From positions 124,001 to 188,000 of the forward strand of contig DATJFQ010000042.1 in NCBI GenBank assembly GCA_035495555.1: DNA of 64,000 bases, read 5' to 3'. Source of the DNA: DATJFQ01 sp035495555 (GTDB taxonomy: Bacteria > Acidobacteriota > Vicinamibacteria > Vicinamibacterales > 2-12-FULL-66-21). Shown piece by piece: positions 35,076 to 43,789 of this stretch. The notes under the pieces were generated by a model that had not been told where the DNA came from, did no database searches, and worked only from the letters and a program-made list of their open reading frames with translations. Both the position numbers and the translations under genes were made by a program. Positions within the stretch are counted from its first letter, which is position 1. Every line of letters begins with the position of its first letter.

Positions 35076-35138
35076 CATCCGCATTCCGCACTCCGCGCCT
35101 CCGTCCGCACGCCGCACGCCGCACGCCGCACGCCGCAT
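35076..35138. repeat. Nine-unit heptad repeat between pyrE and truA
   Basis: The spacer consists of nine 7-base units: three of the form NNNCCGC, then GCCTCCG, TCCGCAC, three exact GCCGCAC copies and GCCGCAT. It runs from 6 bases before the truA start to the pyrE stop codon. Unlike the other heptad spacers it lies between genes on the same strand and has no inverted half. Confidence 0.8.
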
Positions 35139-35716
35139 TACGTCCGGCTGCCGGGTTTGACGACCGGTTGCCCGGCGGCGCACATCGGACACGCTTCCGC
35201 CGCATACGCGGGCACTTCGAGCGTCACGAGCGTGTGCATGCCGACGCCGACCCGGGACGGATCGCCGCCGCGATCGACGATCCCAGCCGCGCCGACGACC
35301 TCTGCGCCGGCCGCGCGCGCGACCGCTATCGTTTCGCGCGTCGACCCTCCGGTCGTGATGACGTCTTCGACGATCAGCACGCGGTCCCGGGGCGACAGCG
35401 TGAACCCCCGGCGCAGGACCAGAACGCCGTCCTGCCGCTCGGCAAACAACGCGCGCACGCCGAGCGCGCGGCCGACCTCCTGACCGATGACGATGCCGCC
35501 AAGGGCGGGAGACAGGACCGCATCGGCGTTCAGATCGCGCACGCGGTCCGCGAGCGCCGCGCCGAGACGCTCCGCGAGATCCGGATACTGCAGCACGAGC
35601 GCGCTCTGGAGGTACTTCGCACTGTGCAACCCCGACGACAGCTTGAAGTGGCCTTCGAGCAGCGCGCCGGACCGACGAAAGAGATCGAGCACGGCCGAAT
35701 CGGTCATCGTCGTCAT
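35138..35716 (-). CDS. pyrE: Orotate phosphoribosyltransferase
   Basis: 192 residues; converts orotate and PRPP to OMP. The PRPP-binding loop VLIVEDVITTGGST is near residue 110, and GHFKLSSGLHSAKYLQ at the N-terminus is typical of PyrE. It ends with the CPMC motif (ACPMCAAGQPV) also found in the second PRTase gene at 44613. ATG 35716 and ATG 35707 are both possible starts; a TACACT box 10 bases upstream favours 35716 and a very short leader. Confidence 0.93.
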   Translation of the reverse strand: MTTMTDSAVLDLFRRSGALLEGHFKLSSGLHSAKYLQSALVLQYPDLAERLGAALADRVRDLNADAVLSPALGGIVIGQEVGRALGVRALFAERQDGVLVLRRGFTLSPRDRVLIVEDVITTGGSTRETIAVARAAGAEVVGAAGIVDRGGDPSRVGVGMHTLVTLEVPAYAAEACPMCAAGQPVVKPGSRT

Positions 35717-35726
35717 GGATACGGAA

Positions 35727-35752
35727 AGTGTAGTCGATGCGGCCGGTATAAT
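35727..35752. promoter_or_regulatory. Back-to-back -10 boxes of pyrE and gltS, leaderless type
   Basis: TACACT on the minus strand (35727-35732) lies 10 bases before the pyrE ATG. A perfect TATAAT on the plus strand (35747-35752) lies six bases before the gltS ATG, which would make the start codon the first transcribed triplet. The two genes are 42 bases apart and no ribosome binding site precedes either. No clear -35 boxes. Confidence 0.55.
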
Positions 35753-35758
35753 CCGGGC

Positions 35759-36991
35759 ATGGCGACGCTGCGGCTCGACATGATCCAGACGCTCGCACTC
35801 GCCGCGGTCGTTCTCTTCGTCGGCTACGGAATTCGGCGGCGGGTCGGCGTCCTCGACAGGTACAACATCCCCGCCCCGGTGGTCGGCGGTTTCCTGTTTG
35901 CGGCCGTCGCGCTCGGGACGCGCCTCGCGGGCTGGCTCGCGTTCGAGTTCGACACCGCACTCCAGCCGCCGCTCATGATCGCGTTTTTCACGAGCATCGG
36001 GCTCGGCGCAAGCCTCGGCCTGCTGCGTGTCGGCGGGCCGCAGGTGCTGCTGTTCTGGATGCTCGCGTCAGTGCTGGCCATCATCCAGAACGGCGCGGGC
36101 GTGCTCGCAGCCAAGGCCCTCGGTGTACACCCGTTTCTCGGCCTCATCGCCGGATCGATCACCATGACCGGCGGTCACGGGACGGGAGCCGCCTTTGGAA
36201 AGCTTCTCGAGGACCAGTATGGTTTCGCCGGCGCGGTGCCGCTCGCCATGGCCGCAGCGACGTTCGGGCTCGTCAGCGGGGGCATCATCGGCGGCCCGAT
36301 TGCCACAGGCCTCATCCGGCGATTCCATCCGCCGGCGGCCGGCGGAGAACTGTCGGCCGAAGCCGCGGCCGTCGTCGCCGAGTACCACTCGCTCGACGAG
36401 GCCATCGATCACGAACCGGCCGGTGATCCGCCCTCCGCGTATGTCCTGTTGAAAATTCTGACGATCGTCCTGGTCGCCATGTGGGCAGGCGGTTTGTTGA
36501 GCCGATGGCTCGGCCGATACGTGACGCTTCCCGCCTACATCGGCGCGATGATCGTGGCGGCGGTGCTGCGCAACTCGGCCGACCTCACGGGACGCCTCCG
36601 CATCGAGCAGCGCACCGTCGACGACATCGGCACCATCGCGCTGTCGCTCTTCCTCGCGATGGCGCTGATGACGCTGCGCTTATGGGAACTGCTCGATCTG
36701 GCGCTGCCGATGCTGCTGATTCTCCTGATTCAAGTGGTGATGATGGCGGCCTTCGCGTGGTTGGTCACCTATCGCGTGATGGGCCGCGATTACGACGCCG
36801 CGGTGATGGCCGGCGGCCACTGCGGATTCGGCCTCGGCGCCACGCCGAACGCCGTCGCCAACATGGAGGCCATCGTCGAGCGGTTCGGCCCTGCGCCGCG
36901 CGCGTTCCTCGTCGTCCCGATGGTCGGCGCGTTCTTCATCGATTTCACGAATGCGCTGATCATCACCGCGTACATCAATTTCGTGCGATGA
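35759..36991 (+). CDS. gltS: Sodium/glutamate symporter
   Basis: 410 residues, about ten to twelve membrane helices in two inverted halves. Family motifs: DRYNIPAPVVGGFLFA, SITMTGGHGTGAAFG in the first half and GGHCGFGLGATPNAVANM in the second. It imports glutamate with sodium. ATG 35759 follows a perfect TATAAT by six bases. Earlier open sequence in the same frame belongs to the opposite-strand pyrE. It converges on the S9 peptidase gene with 13 bases between. Confidence 0.94.
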   Translation: MATLRLDMIQTLALAAVVLFVGYGIRRRVGVLDRYNIPAPVVGGFLFAAVALGTRLAGWLAFEFDTALQPPLMIAFFTSIGLGASLGLLRVGGPQVLLFWMLASVLAIIQNGAGVLAAKALGVHPFLGLIAGSITMTGGHGTGAAFGKLLEDQYGFAGAVPLAMAAATFGLVSGGIIGGPIATGLIRRFHPPAAGGELSAEAAAVVAEYHSLDEAIDHEPAGDPPSAYVLLKILTIVLVAMWAGGLLSRWLGRYVTLPAYIGAMIVAAVLRNSADLTGRLRIEQRTVDDIGTIALSLFLAMALMTLRLWELLDLALPMLLILLIQVVMMAAFAWLVTYRVMGRDYDAAVMAGGHCGFGLGATPNAVANMEAIVERFGPAPRAFLVVPMVGAFFIDFTNALIITAYINFVR

Positions 36992-37004
36992 ACGGCGCCG
37001 CCGT

Positions 37005-39410
37005 TCAGTTTGTCGCTTTCCCGTTCTTCCCGACCCGCAGATTGTCCTCGAACAGCTTCAGGATGCGTCTGTACTCATCCGCCCAGCTCGTCTCGCGCTC
37101 GAAGCCATGGTTCTCGACGGGGTAGGGTGCGAACTGCCAGTTCTCCTTCCGCAGTTCGATCAGTTTCTGCACGAGGCGCACGGAATCCTGGAACAGGACG
37201 TTCGTGTCAACCATGCCGTGGGCAATGAGCAGCGCACCCTTGAGCCCCTGCGCGAAATAAATCGGGGAGCTCTGGCGATATGCGTCGGGGTCGTCCTGCG
37301 GGACATTGAGGATGTCGGACGTGTACCCGTGGTTGTAGTGGGCCCAGTCGGTGACGGGCCGGAGCGCGGCCCCAGCCGCGAACACGTCAGGCGTCGTGAA
37401 CATCGCCATCAGCGTGATGAACCCGCCGTAGCTGCCGCCGTACAAGCCGAGATGCTTCGGGTTCACCTGCTCCGCCGCGACGAGGAACTTCGCACCGTCG
37501 ACGATGTCGTCGAGATCCTTCCCGCCCATGTGCCGGTAGATCGCCGTCCGCCAGTCGCGGCCGTAGCCGGCGCTCGCGCGATAGTCCATGTCGAGTACGA
37601 CGTAGCCTCGCGATGCGAGCAGGTTGTTGAACATGTACTCGCGGAAGTACGTCGACCAGTACTTGTGCGCGTTCTGCAGATACCCGGCCCCGTGGACGAA
37701 AAGAACGCCCGGGTGCGCCGGATCGCGCCGCGCGCCGATCATCTCGGGGGTATACAGCCGCGCGTACACTTCCGCGCCGTCGCGCGCCTTGACCGTGATG
37801 ACCTTCGGATCGATCCAGTGAAACGCGCGCCACTCATCGGTCGGGCTCGTCGTCAGTTGCTTCGCCGCAGCGCCCGGCGTATTCGGCATCAGGAACAATT
37901 CCGGCGGCTTCGTACTGTACGAGTAGATCAATCCAATCGTCGATCCGTCTGGCGACACGACGCCCTCGTTCGAGCCCGTCATCGACGTCACCTTCGTCCT
38001 CGCGCCGCCGCCGGCGGGCATCGTGTAGAGGTGCCGCTCCCCCGGATGCACCTCGCTCGTCGTCAGGTAGAACGTCTTGCCGTCGTTCGACAATTCGGCG
38101 TTCGACACTTCCCACTTTCCTGACGTCAACTGCTTCGCCTTCGGAGCGCTGCCGTCGAGATCCTCTGAGTAGAGGTGCATCCAGCCGTCGCGCTCCGACA
38201 GAAACCAGATGCGATGGGTGCCGGGGAAAAAATTGACGCCGGACTGGCCGAAGCCGCCGCCCGCCTCGCGGATCCAGGCATTGTCGTGCAGGGTATCGAT
38301 CACCCGCGTCTTCCCGGTCTCGGGATCGATCACCACGTACCAGCGATCCTTATTGTCCGCGGAGCGTGCTCCCGCCACCGCGATGTGCCCATCGTCGGAG
38401 ACGTCCGGCATCGACCAGCGGATCTCGCGTTCCGCCTTCGCTGGAGGTTTTTCACTCGTATCGGCTGGCTTTGCCGGCTCGTCGACGGCTGGAGCGAAGC
38501 TCGCGTCGGCCCACGCCGACTTGCCCGTCTTCAGATTCAGGATCGCGAGCAGGCGCCGCGCCTGCGTATCACCGACCGCCGTGCGGCCGTTGATGTCTTC
38601 TGTATAGCCCGTTTCGTTCACGTAGCTCGGCACGACCGCGTTCCGCGCGCCCACCGGGCGTTCAGCGACAACGATGAACACGTGCGTCTCGTCCGGAGCG
38701 AGCATGAGATCGATGGCCGACTGCCGGTCCTGCAGATCGAACGACGGGAGCTTCCGCTTCTTCGCCTCCTCGTCCGCCTTCTGCTTCTTCTCTTTCTGCT
38801 CTTTCACGGCGTCGAGGAGCTTCTCCTCCTCCTGCCTGATGAACTTCTGGCTGTCGGACAGCCGGGGCTCGGGCTTTTTCGAGCCGACGTCGGTCAACTG
38901 CTCGATTTCGCCGCCGCGATCGAGCGCGATGAGGAACAGGTTGCCGTCGGCGACGTAGGTGACAGCGCGATCGTGCCGCGCCCATCGCGGACTGGACTCG
39001 CCGGCCGTCGTCCTGGTGAGCTGATGCCGATGCCCCTGCTCGTCGAAGAGCACGATGTCCCCGTGCTCGGAGGCGATGGCACGTTTGTGCGAGGCGTCCC
39101 AGACTGCGTTGGCAGGAAGGGCTTCGTCGCTGGCGTTACCCGAGAGCTTGACCGGCGCGCCGCCGTCGCGGCCGGCGACGTACGTCGAGGCTTCGTCCTC
39201 GCCAGGGCGGCGCCACTCGAAAAAGAGCTTCTGCGAGTCCGCCGACCAGCGGAGCGACGCTGGCGGGTAGCCGACGAGGTCCGGGCCGCGCATGATGCTG
39301 TCGACCGTGAGCGCAAACCCGGTCTTCGCGGGCTGCGCGTGGATGGGGCCTCCCCAGGAGGCAATGCCGACGATGAGAGCTGACGCAAGCAACAGGACGC
39401 GTTTCGACAT
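37005..39410 (-). CDS. Exported S9 family prolyl oligopeptidase-like serine peptidase
   Basis: 801 residues. Signal peptide to about residue 26 (GPIHAQ), a seven-bladed beta-propeller-like region with a charged helical insert (RQEEEKLLDAVKEQKEKK), then an alpha/beta hydrolase domain with the nucleophile Ser (about 660) in GLYGGSYGG, an Asp in HGMVDTNV and the His in VENHGF. The class cleaves short peptides, often DPP-IV-like. A TATACT box ends 9 bases before ATG 39410 with no ribosome binding site. The frame runs 18 codons upstream of that ATG, but the signal peptide fits 39410. Confidence 0.93.
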   Translation of the reverse strand: MSKRVLLLASALIVGIASWGGPIHAQPAKTGFALTVDSIMRGPDLVGYPPASLRWSADSQKLFFEWRRPGEDEASTYVAGRDGGAPVKLSGNASDEALPANAVWDASHKRAIASEHGDIVLFDEQGHRHQLTRTTAGESSPRWARHDRAVTYVADGNLFLIALDRGGEIEQLTDVGSKKPEPRLSDSQKFIRQEEEKLLDAVKEQKEKKQKADEEAKKRKLPSFDLQDRQSAIDLMLAPDETHVFIVVAERPVGARNAVVPSYVNETGYTEDINGRTAVGDTQARRLLAILNLKTGKSAWADASFAPAVDEPAKPADTSEKPPAKAEREIRWSMPDVSDDGHIAVAGARSADNKDRWYVVIDPETGKTRVIDTLHDNAWIREAGGGFGQSGVNFFPGTHRIWFLSERDGWMHLYSEDLDGSAPKAKQLTSGKWEVSNAELSNDGKTFYLTTSEVHPGERHLYTMPAGGGARTKVTSMTGSNEGVVSPDGSTIGLIYSYSTKPPELFLMPNTPGAAAKQLTTSPTDEWRAFHWIDPKVITVKARDGAEVYARLYTPEMIGARRDPAHPGVLFVHGAGYLQNAHKYWSTYFREYMFNNLLASRGYVVLDMDYRASAGYGRDWRTAIYRHMGGKDLDDIVDGAKFLVAAEQVNPKHLGLYGGSYGGFITLMAMFTTPDVFAAGAALRPVTDWAHYNHGYTSDILNVPQDDPDAYRQSSPIYFAQGLKGALLIAHGMVDTNVLFQDSVRLVQKLIELRKENWQFAPYPVENHGFERETSWADEYRRILKLFEDNLRVGKNGKATN

Positions 39411-39548
39411 ACGCGCGAAAGTATACCGGCCGGCGCTCTCGCAGCGAACCAGTCGACCGTCCATGCCGTCATAAGCACACAGCTGCCCGGATCTTGCTAT
39501 TCGTACAGCGTCCGCTTCGATTCATCCTGGACTTTGGAGACGATTGCA

Positions 39549-41192
39549 ATGCGTTTGGACCAGTATTTCCGGCCCTTTTGCACACGAGCGCGCGCGGTTG
39601 CGCTGACCCTGGCCCTGTTCGGATCCGGCATAGCGCTGTCCGCATTCGGACAGGTGCCGGCTCAGCCGCCGGCCGTCCCGACGGAGCAGTCGCCGCAGCC
39701 GGTCGTGCAGGGCACGCCGATCACCGCGGACGATGCCGTACGGATGGCGCTCGAGAACAACCTCGGTGTGCAGGAGGAGCGACTGAATCCGCAGATCGCG
39801 AGCCTCGGTATCGCGCGCGCGGCCGGCGCATTCGCACCGCAGCTCGTCTCGTCGGTGCTGCGCAGCAACAGCGCGGCACCGCCGAGCGACTTCCTGTCGA
39901 CCGCGGGCGTCAGCGGCGGCGGAGCGGCAGTCGTGACGAGCGGCAACTTTCAGACGCAGGCCGGCGTGCAGCAGGTCCTCCGCTGGACCGGCGCGAGCTA
40001 CTCGTTGTCGTGGGATGGCTCACGGTCGACGACCGACGCGCCCCGCACGGTCTTCAGCCCGGAGTTGGCCTCGCACCTGAATATCAACGCGACACAGCCG
40101 CTGCTTCGCAATTTCCGGATCGACGCGTTCCGCCAGCAGCTCCTCCTCAGCCGCGCGTCGTCCGATATCGCGGATCTGGGCCTGCAGCAGCGGATCACGC
40201 AGACGACGCGCAACGTGCGCGCGGCGTACTACTCGCTGACCGGCGCGATCGCGGGCCTCAACGTCGCGCAGCAGTCGCTCGATCTTGCCAGACAGCAGTT
40301 GAAACAGAACCAGACCCGCGTCGACGTCGGCACGATGGCGCCCATCGACATCGTCGCCGCGGAAGCGGAAGTCGCAAGCAACGAGGAAGGCGTCATCGTC
40401 CAGCAGGCGGCGATTGAGACGGCTCAGGATCAGCTGCGGGCGCTCGTGATGAATCCGTCGCAGCCGGGGTTCTGGACTGCGCGCTTCACTCCCTCCGAGC
40501 AGCCGACGCTCTCGCCCGAGGGCATCGACGTCGAAGCTGCGGTGCGCAGCGCGCTGACGAACCGGACGGACCTGCTCCAGTTCAAGAAGCAGATGGACGA
40601 AACCGACATCAACCTGCGCTACGCCGCGAACCAGAAGCTGCCGGGCATCGATCTGCAGGCGCGCTACGGATTGCAGGGCATCGGCGGCACGCAATACGCG
40701 TATGACAATGCCGCCATCGCCAACGGCGCGGCGCCGGTTCCGTCGAGCAGCTCGGTGCGCCCGTTTGCGGACGTGCTCCGGGACGTGTTCGGCAACAACT
40801 TCAAGACGTGGACGGTGCAGTTGAACGTCTCGTATCCGCTCGGCACCAGCGCGGCCGACGCCGCCTATGCGCAGGCGAAGCTGCAGAAGCAGCAGCAGGC
40901 GACGACGCTGACGGATCTGGAGATGCAGATCACGACGCAGGTGCGCGAAGCCGGCCGGCAGGTCCAGACCAGCCTGCGCCGCGTGGAAGCAACCCGCAAG
41001 GCGCGGGAGCTGGCCGAGAAGCGCCTCGAGGCCGAGCAGAAGCGGTTCCAGGTCGGGTTGAACTCGACGTTCGAGCTGTTCCAGGCGCAGCGCGACCTCG
41101 CAGCCGCGCGCAACGCGGAACTGAACGCGACCATCGCGTACAACCTGGCGCTGGTCGACTTCCAGGCCGTGCAGCACGCGCCCATTCGCTGA
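39549..41192 (+). CDS. TolC-family outer-membrane efflux protein
   Basis: 547 residues. Signal peptide to about residue 36 (LSAFGQ), a Pro/Gln-rich linker, then two OEP repeats with long coiled helices (ITADDAVRMALENN, LDLARQQLKQNQTRVDVGTMAPIDIVAAEAEVA and, near the end, EQKRFQVGLNSTFELFQAQRDLAAARNAELNA). It forms the trimeric exit duct of a tripartite pump or type I system. The inner-membrane partners are not beside it. GGAG nine bases before ATG 39549 fixes the start. Confidence 0.93.
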   Translation: MRLDQYFRPFCTRARAVALTLALFGSGIALSAFGQVPAQPPAVPTEQSPQPVVQGTPITADDAVRMALENNLGVQEERLNPQIASLGIARAAGAFAPQLVSSVLRSNSAAPPSDFLSTAGVSGGGAAVVTSGNFQTQAGVQQVLRWTGASYSLSWDGSRSTTDAPRTVFSPELASHLNINATQPLLRNFRIDAFRQQLLLSRASSDIADLGLQQRITQTTRNVRAAYYSLTGAIAGLNVAQQSLDLARQQLKQNQTRVDVGTMAPIDIVAAEAEVASNEEGVIVQQAAIETAQDQLRALVMNPSQPGFWTARFTPSEQPTLSPEGIDVEAAVRSALTNRTDLLQFKKQMDETDINLRYAANQKLPGIDLQARYGLQGIGGTQYAYDNAAIANGAAPVPSSSSVRPFADVLRDVFGNNFKTWTVQLNVSYPLGTSAADAAYAQAKLQKQQQATTLTDLEMQITTQVREAGRQVQTSLRRVEATRKARELAEKRLEAEQKRFQVGLNSTFELFQAQRDLAAARNAELNATIAYNLALVDFQAVQHAPIR

Positions 41193-41218
41193 CGGCAATC
41201 CATCAATCATGAAATAAG

Positions 41219-41246
41219 TCTGCAATCCGCAATCTGCAATCTGCAA
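41219..41246. repeat. Four-unit heptad repeat after the TolC-family gene
   Basis: TCTGCAA, TCCGCAA, TCTGCAA, TCTGCAA in tandem, in the 81-base spacer before the glycosyltransferase gene. The unit equals that of the right arm at 18971-19000, so the same heptamer occurs at two places 22 kb apart. Confidence 0.75.
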
Positions 41247-41261
41247 TTCCAGCGGTCGCTG

Positions 41262-41267
41262 TATCCT
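41262..41267 (+). promoter_or_regulatory. -10 box giving a leaderless glycosyltransferase transcript
   Basis: TATCCT lies exactly six bases before GTG 41274, with TG one base upstream of... the hexamer (CTGTATCCT). No ribosome binding site is present, so the GTG would sit at or next to the first base of the mRNA. Confidence 0.4.
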
Positions 41268-41273
41268 TTCCTC

Positions 41274-42047
41274 GTGCGGAAGCTGACCGCAACGGTCATC
41301 ACGCTCAACGAGGAAGCGAATATCGAGGCGGCGTTGCAGTCGCTGGCATGGGTCGACGAGATCGTGGTCGTCGACTGCGGCAGCACGGATGCGACCGTTG
41401 CGATCGCCCGGCGGCATGGCGCGCGGGTCGAGACGCGTGCCTGGACGGGTTACAGCGCCCAGAAGAACTATGCCGCGTCGCTTGCGTCGAGCGACTGGAT
41501 CCTGTCGATCGATGCCGACGAACGCGTGCCGCCGGATCTCTCGGCGGAGATTCGGGCGCTGCTGGAGCGCGGGCCCGAGAGGTCCGGATACCGCATTCCA
41601 CGTGTGACCTGGTATCTCGGCCGATGGATCCGCGGCACCGACTGGTATCCCGATTACCAACTGCGCCTCTACGATCGGCGCGCGGGCGAATGGAACGGAC
41701 GCCGCGTGCACGAGTCCGTCGCGTTACGCGGGACGCCCGGGCGGCTTCACCACGATCTGCAGCACTACGCGTATCGCGATCTGTCGCACCATCTCGCGAC
41801 GATTGATCGCTACACGTCGCTCGCCGCCGAGCAGTGGCAGACAGAGGGACGCCGCGTCTCGTTTGCCGGCCTGCTGTTCCATCCGGCGGGCGCGTTCCTG
41901 CGCAACTACCTCGTTCGACGCGGGTTCACCCAGGGAACGGCCGGCCTGATCGTCTCGATCCTGAACTCGTACTACGTCTTCCTGAAATTCGCCAAGCTGT
42001 ACGAGCTGGCGCGGTCCTCCCACCCTGCGGCGTCCGCCGCGGTGTGA
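41274..42047 (+). CDS. Family 2 glycosyltransferase (WaaE/KdtX-like)
   Basis: 257 residues; GT-A fold with the N-terminus TATVITLNEEANIEAALQSL, VDCGSTDAT and the metal-binding Asp pair in SIDADERVPPDL. Sequence pattern (TDWYPDYQLRLYDRR, RRVHESV) is that of WaaE-type lipopolysaccharide core beta-glucosyltransferases. A C-terminal hydrophobic region (FLRNYLVRRGFTQGTAG) suggests membrane association. It ends directly at the start of the next glycosyltransferase, so both probably build envelope polysaccharide. Confidence 0.9.
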   Translation: MRKLTATVITLNEEANIEAALQSLAWVDEIVVVDCGSTDATVAIARRHGARVETRAWTGYSAQKNYAASLASSDWILSIDADERVPPDLSAEIRALLERGPERSGYRIPRVTWYLGRWIRGTDWYPDYQLRLYDRRAGEWNGRRVHESVALRGTPGRLHHDLQHYAYRDLSHHLATIDRYTSLAAEQWQTEGRRVSFAGLLFHPAGAFLRNYLVRRGFTQGTAGLIVSILNSYYVFLKFAKLYELARSSHPAASAAV

Positions 42048-43136
42048 ATGTTCTCACTGCACGTCGACACCGCGCGGAGCTGGCGGGGCGGCCAGAACCA
42101 GGTGCTCCTGACCGTCCTCGGGCTGCGCGCGGCCGGGCATCGCGCGGCGCTCGTCGCACATCCCGCCGGCGAATTGCGGCGGCGCGCCGAGGAAGGGCTG
42201 GAGCTCTTCGCGATCGCGCCCCGCAGCGAGATGGATCTGTCGGCCGCGTGGAAGTTCTCGCGGCTCGTCAAACAGCTTCGTCCCGACGTTGTCCACGCGC
42301 ACGATCCGCACGCGGTCGCCATGGCGGCGCTGGGCCTGTCGATGAGCACGGAGTCATCGAAACCACGGCTCGTCGCCTCCCGCCGTGTGGACTTTCATCT
42401 GAAGAGCCACGCGTTGTCGCGGTGGAAGTATCGCCAGGTGGAACGGTTCATCTGCGCCTCCGAGGCCATTCGCCAGATGCTCGTCGGCGATGGGGTTCCC
42501 GCTGCGCTGACGATCACGGTGCACGAAGGGATCGACGCGGAACACGTCGCGGCCGCGCCGGCGGCGGATCTCCACGGGGAGTTCTGGCTCCCGCATCACG
42601 CGCCCATTGTGGGGAACGTCGCCGCCCTCGTGCCGCACAAAGGTCAGCGGCACCTGATCGAAGCGGCAGCGCTCGTCGTCCGCGCCGTGCCGGACGCCCG
42701 GTTCGTCATCGCCGGCGAGGGAGAGCTTCGTCCATCGCTCGAGCGGCTGATTAGGGAACGCCGCCTGGAGAAGCACGTGTTCCTCGCCGGGTTCCGGCCC
42801 GACGTGCTCTCGGTCCATAAAGCGTTCGACATCTTCGCGATGAGTTCGCTCACCGAGGGGCTTGGCACCTCGGTGCTCGACGCGATGGCGTGCGCGAAAC
42901 CCGTTGTCGCCACAACGGCCGGCGGGATCCCCGAGGCCGTGGTAGACGCCGTCACGGGTCTGCTGGTCGCGCCCAGGGACGACGGCGCGATGGCGCGGGC
43001 GCTCGTGACGCTGCTCACAGACGAGAGTGCGCGTCAGCGGATGGGAGCGGCGGGGCTGCGGCGGGTGCGGGAGGAGTTCAGCGTTGAAAAAATGGTGAGG
43101 GAAACTCTGGGAGTGTACGAAGCTGTGCTCAGGTGA
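42048..43136 (+). CDS. Family 4 glycosyltransferase
   Basis: 362 residues; GT-B fold. The acceptor-side domain begins SLHVDTARSWRGGQNQ and has VVHAHDPH. The donor domain has NVAALVPHKGQRHLIEAA, VIAGEGELRPSLE and the nucleotide-sugar motif SSLTEGLGTSVLDAMACAKPVVAT, whose conserved Glu holds the sugar nucleotide. The start ATG follows the stop of the GT2 gene with no gap. It probably works with it on lipopolysaccharide or another surface glycan. Confidence 0.92.
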   Translation: MFSLHVDTARSWRGGQNQVLLTVLGLRAAGHRAALVAHPAGELRRRAEEGLELFAIAPRSEMDLSAAWKFSRLVKQLRPDVVHAHDPHAVAMAALGLSMSTESSKPRLVASRRVDFHLKSHALSRWKYRQVERFICASEAIRQMLVGDGVPAALTITVHEGIDAEHVAAAPAADLHGEFWLPHHAPIVGNVAALVPHKGQRHLIEAAALVVRAVPDARFVIAGEGELRPSLERLIRERRLEKHVFLAGFRPDVLSVHKAFDIFAMSSLTEGLGTSVLDAMACAKPVVATTAGGIPEAVVDAVTGLLVAPRDDGAMARALVTLLTDESARQRMGAAGLRRVREEFSVEKMVRETLGVYEAVLR

Positions 43137-43147
43137 AGAGTGTCACC

Positions 43148-43193
43148 GACGCAACTTCACAATTTCCAACTTCTCAAGGCGTCAACTCCCAAT
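43148..43193 (-). repeat. Dispersed copy of the heptad/octad repeat, convergent spacer
   Basis: On the minus strand this reads GATTGGGAGTTGACGCCTTG followed by AGAAGTTGGAAATTGTGAAG and TTGCG. It matches the right arm at 28003-28050 base for base over most of its length. It sits between the GT4 gene and the convergent 180-residue gene. The remaining ~50 bases to that gene continue similar A/T-richer sequence. Confidence 0.7.
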
Positions 43194-43246
43194 CTATGTA
43201 CTTTGCGTCGTTGGTCGTTTCGAGGTTGCGTAGTCGACAGGCGCGA

Positions 43247-43789
43247 TCAATTGGATAGCTTGAGCGCGATCAATCCAGGCTTGCAGCCCGAGTGGTCGCG
43301 CGGACAATCATCGAAGGTGACGGCTGCGCCGTTGCCCGAGAAGGTAATCCCGCGAGCGATGCGGCTGGACGGAAAACCGTCGGGATCGATCAGGCTGACG
43401 GCCCCGAGGTTCTGTCCCGATTGCGCATCGAAGACGCGGAGCTGGTATCCGTTCACGACGAAAGCGACGCGTCGGCTGTCGGGCGTCCACGCGATTTGAG
43501 TGACCTCCTCGTCTCCCGTCAACGCTTCGACGGTTTTGGAGGAACCGCGGCCCGGATTGTTGCCGATCCTGAGCACCTGACAGCGCACCTCCGCGCAGCG
43601 GCCCTCGGTCACGTACGCCACGCGTTTGCCGTCCGGCGACACCGTCGTGAACAGCGTTCGCCGCGCCCCCATCATCCAGCCGGCGCTGAACGCGCAGACG
43701 GCGATTACGATGCCGACGAGCGCCGCCGCGACGAGGCGGCCGCCGCGCTGGCGCGCTGCCGCGGGCGGCAGATTCCCTTCAACGGGCAT
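43247..43789 (-). CDS. Membrane-anchored protein with TolB/WD40-like repeats
   Basis: 180 residues. One membrane helix (about 20-41) and then two repeats of the beta-propeller type seen in TolB and PD40 proteins (VSPDGKRVAYVTEG, IAWTPDSRRVAFVVNG). Two blades cannot close a propeller, so it may pair with another protein. The function is unknown. Its first 85 bases overlap the end of the upstream gene in another frame; no better start is seen. Confidence 0.6.
   Translation of the reverse strand: MPVEGNLPPAAARQRGGRLVAAALVGIVIAVCAFSAGWMMGARRTLFTTVSPDGKRVAYVTEGRCAEVRCQVLRIGNNPGRGSSKTVEALTGDEEVTQIAWTPDSRRVAFVVNGYQLRVFDAQSGQNLGAVSLIDPDGFPSSRIARGITFSGNGAAVTFDDCPRDHSGCKPGLIALKLSN

Noticed and set aside
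35071..35205. 45-residue N-terminal extension of TruA
   Set aside because: It consists of translated heptad repeats and the end of pyrE. The normal TruA N-terminus begins at 35070.
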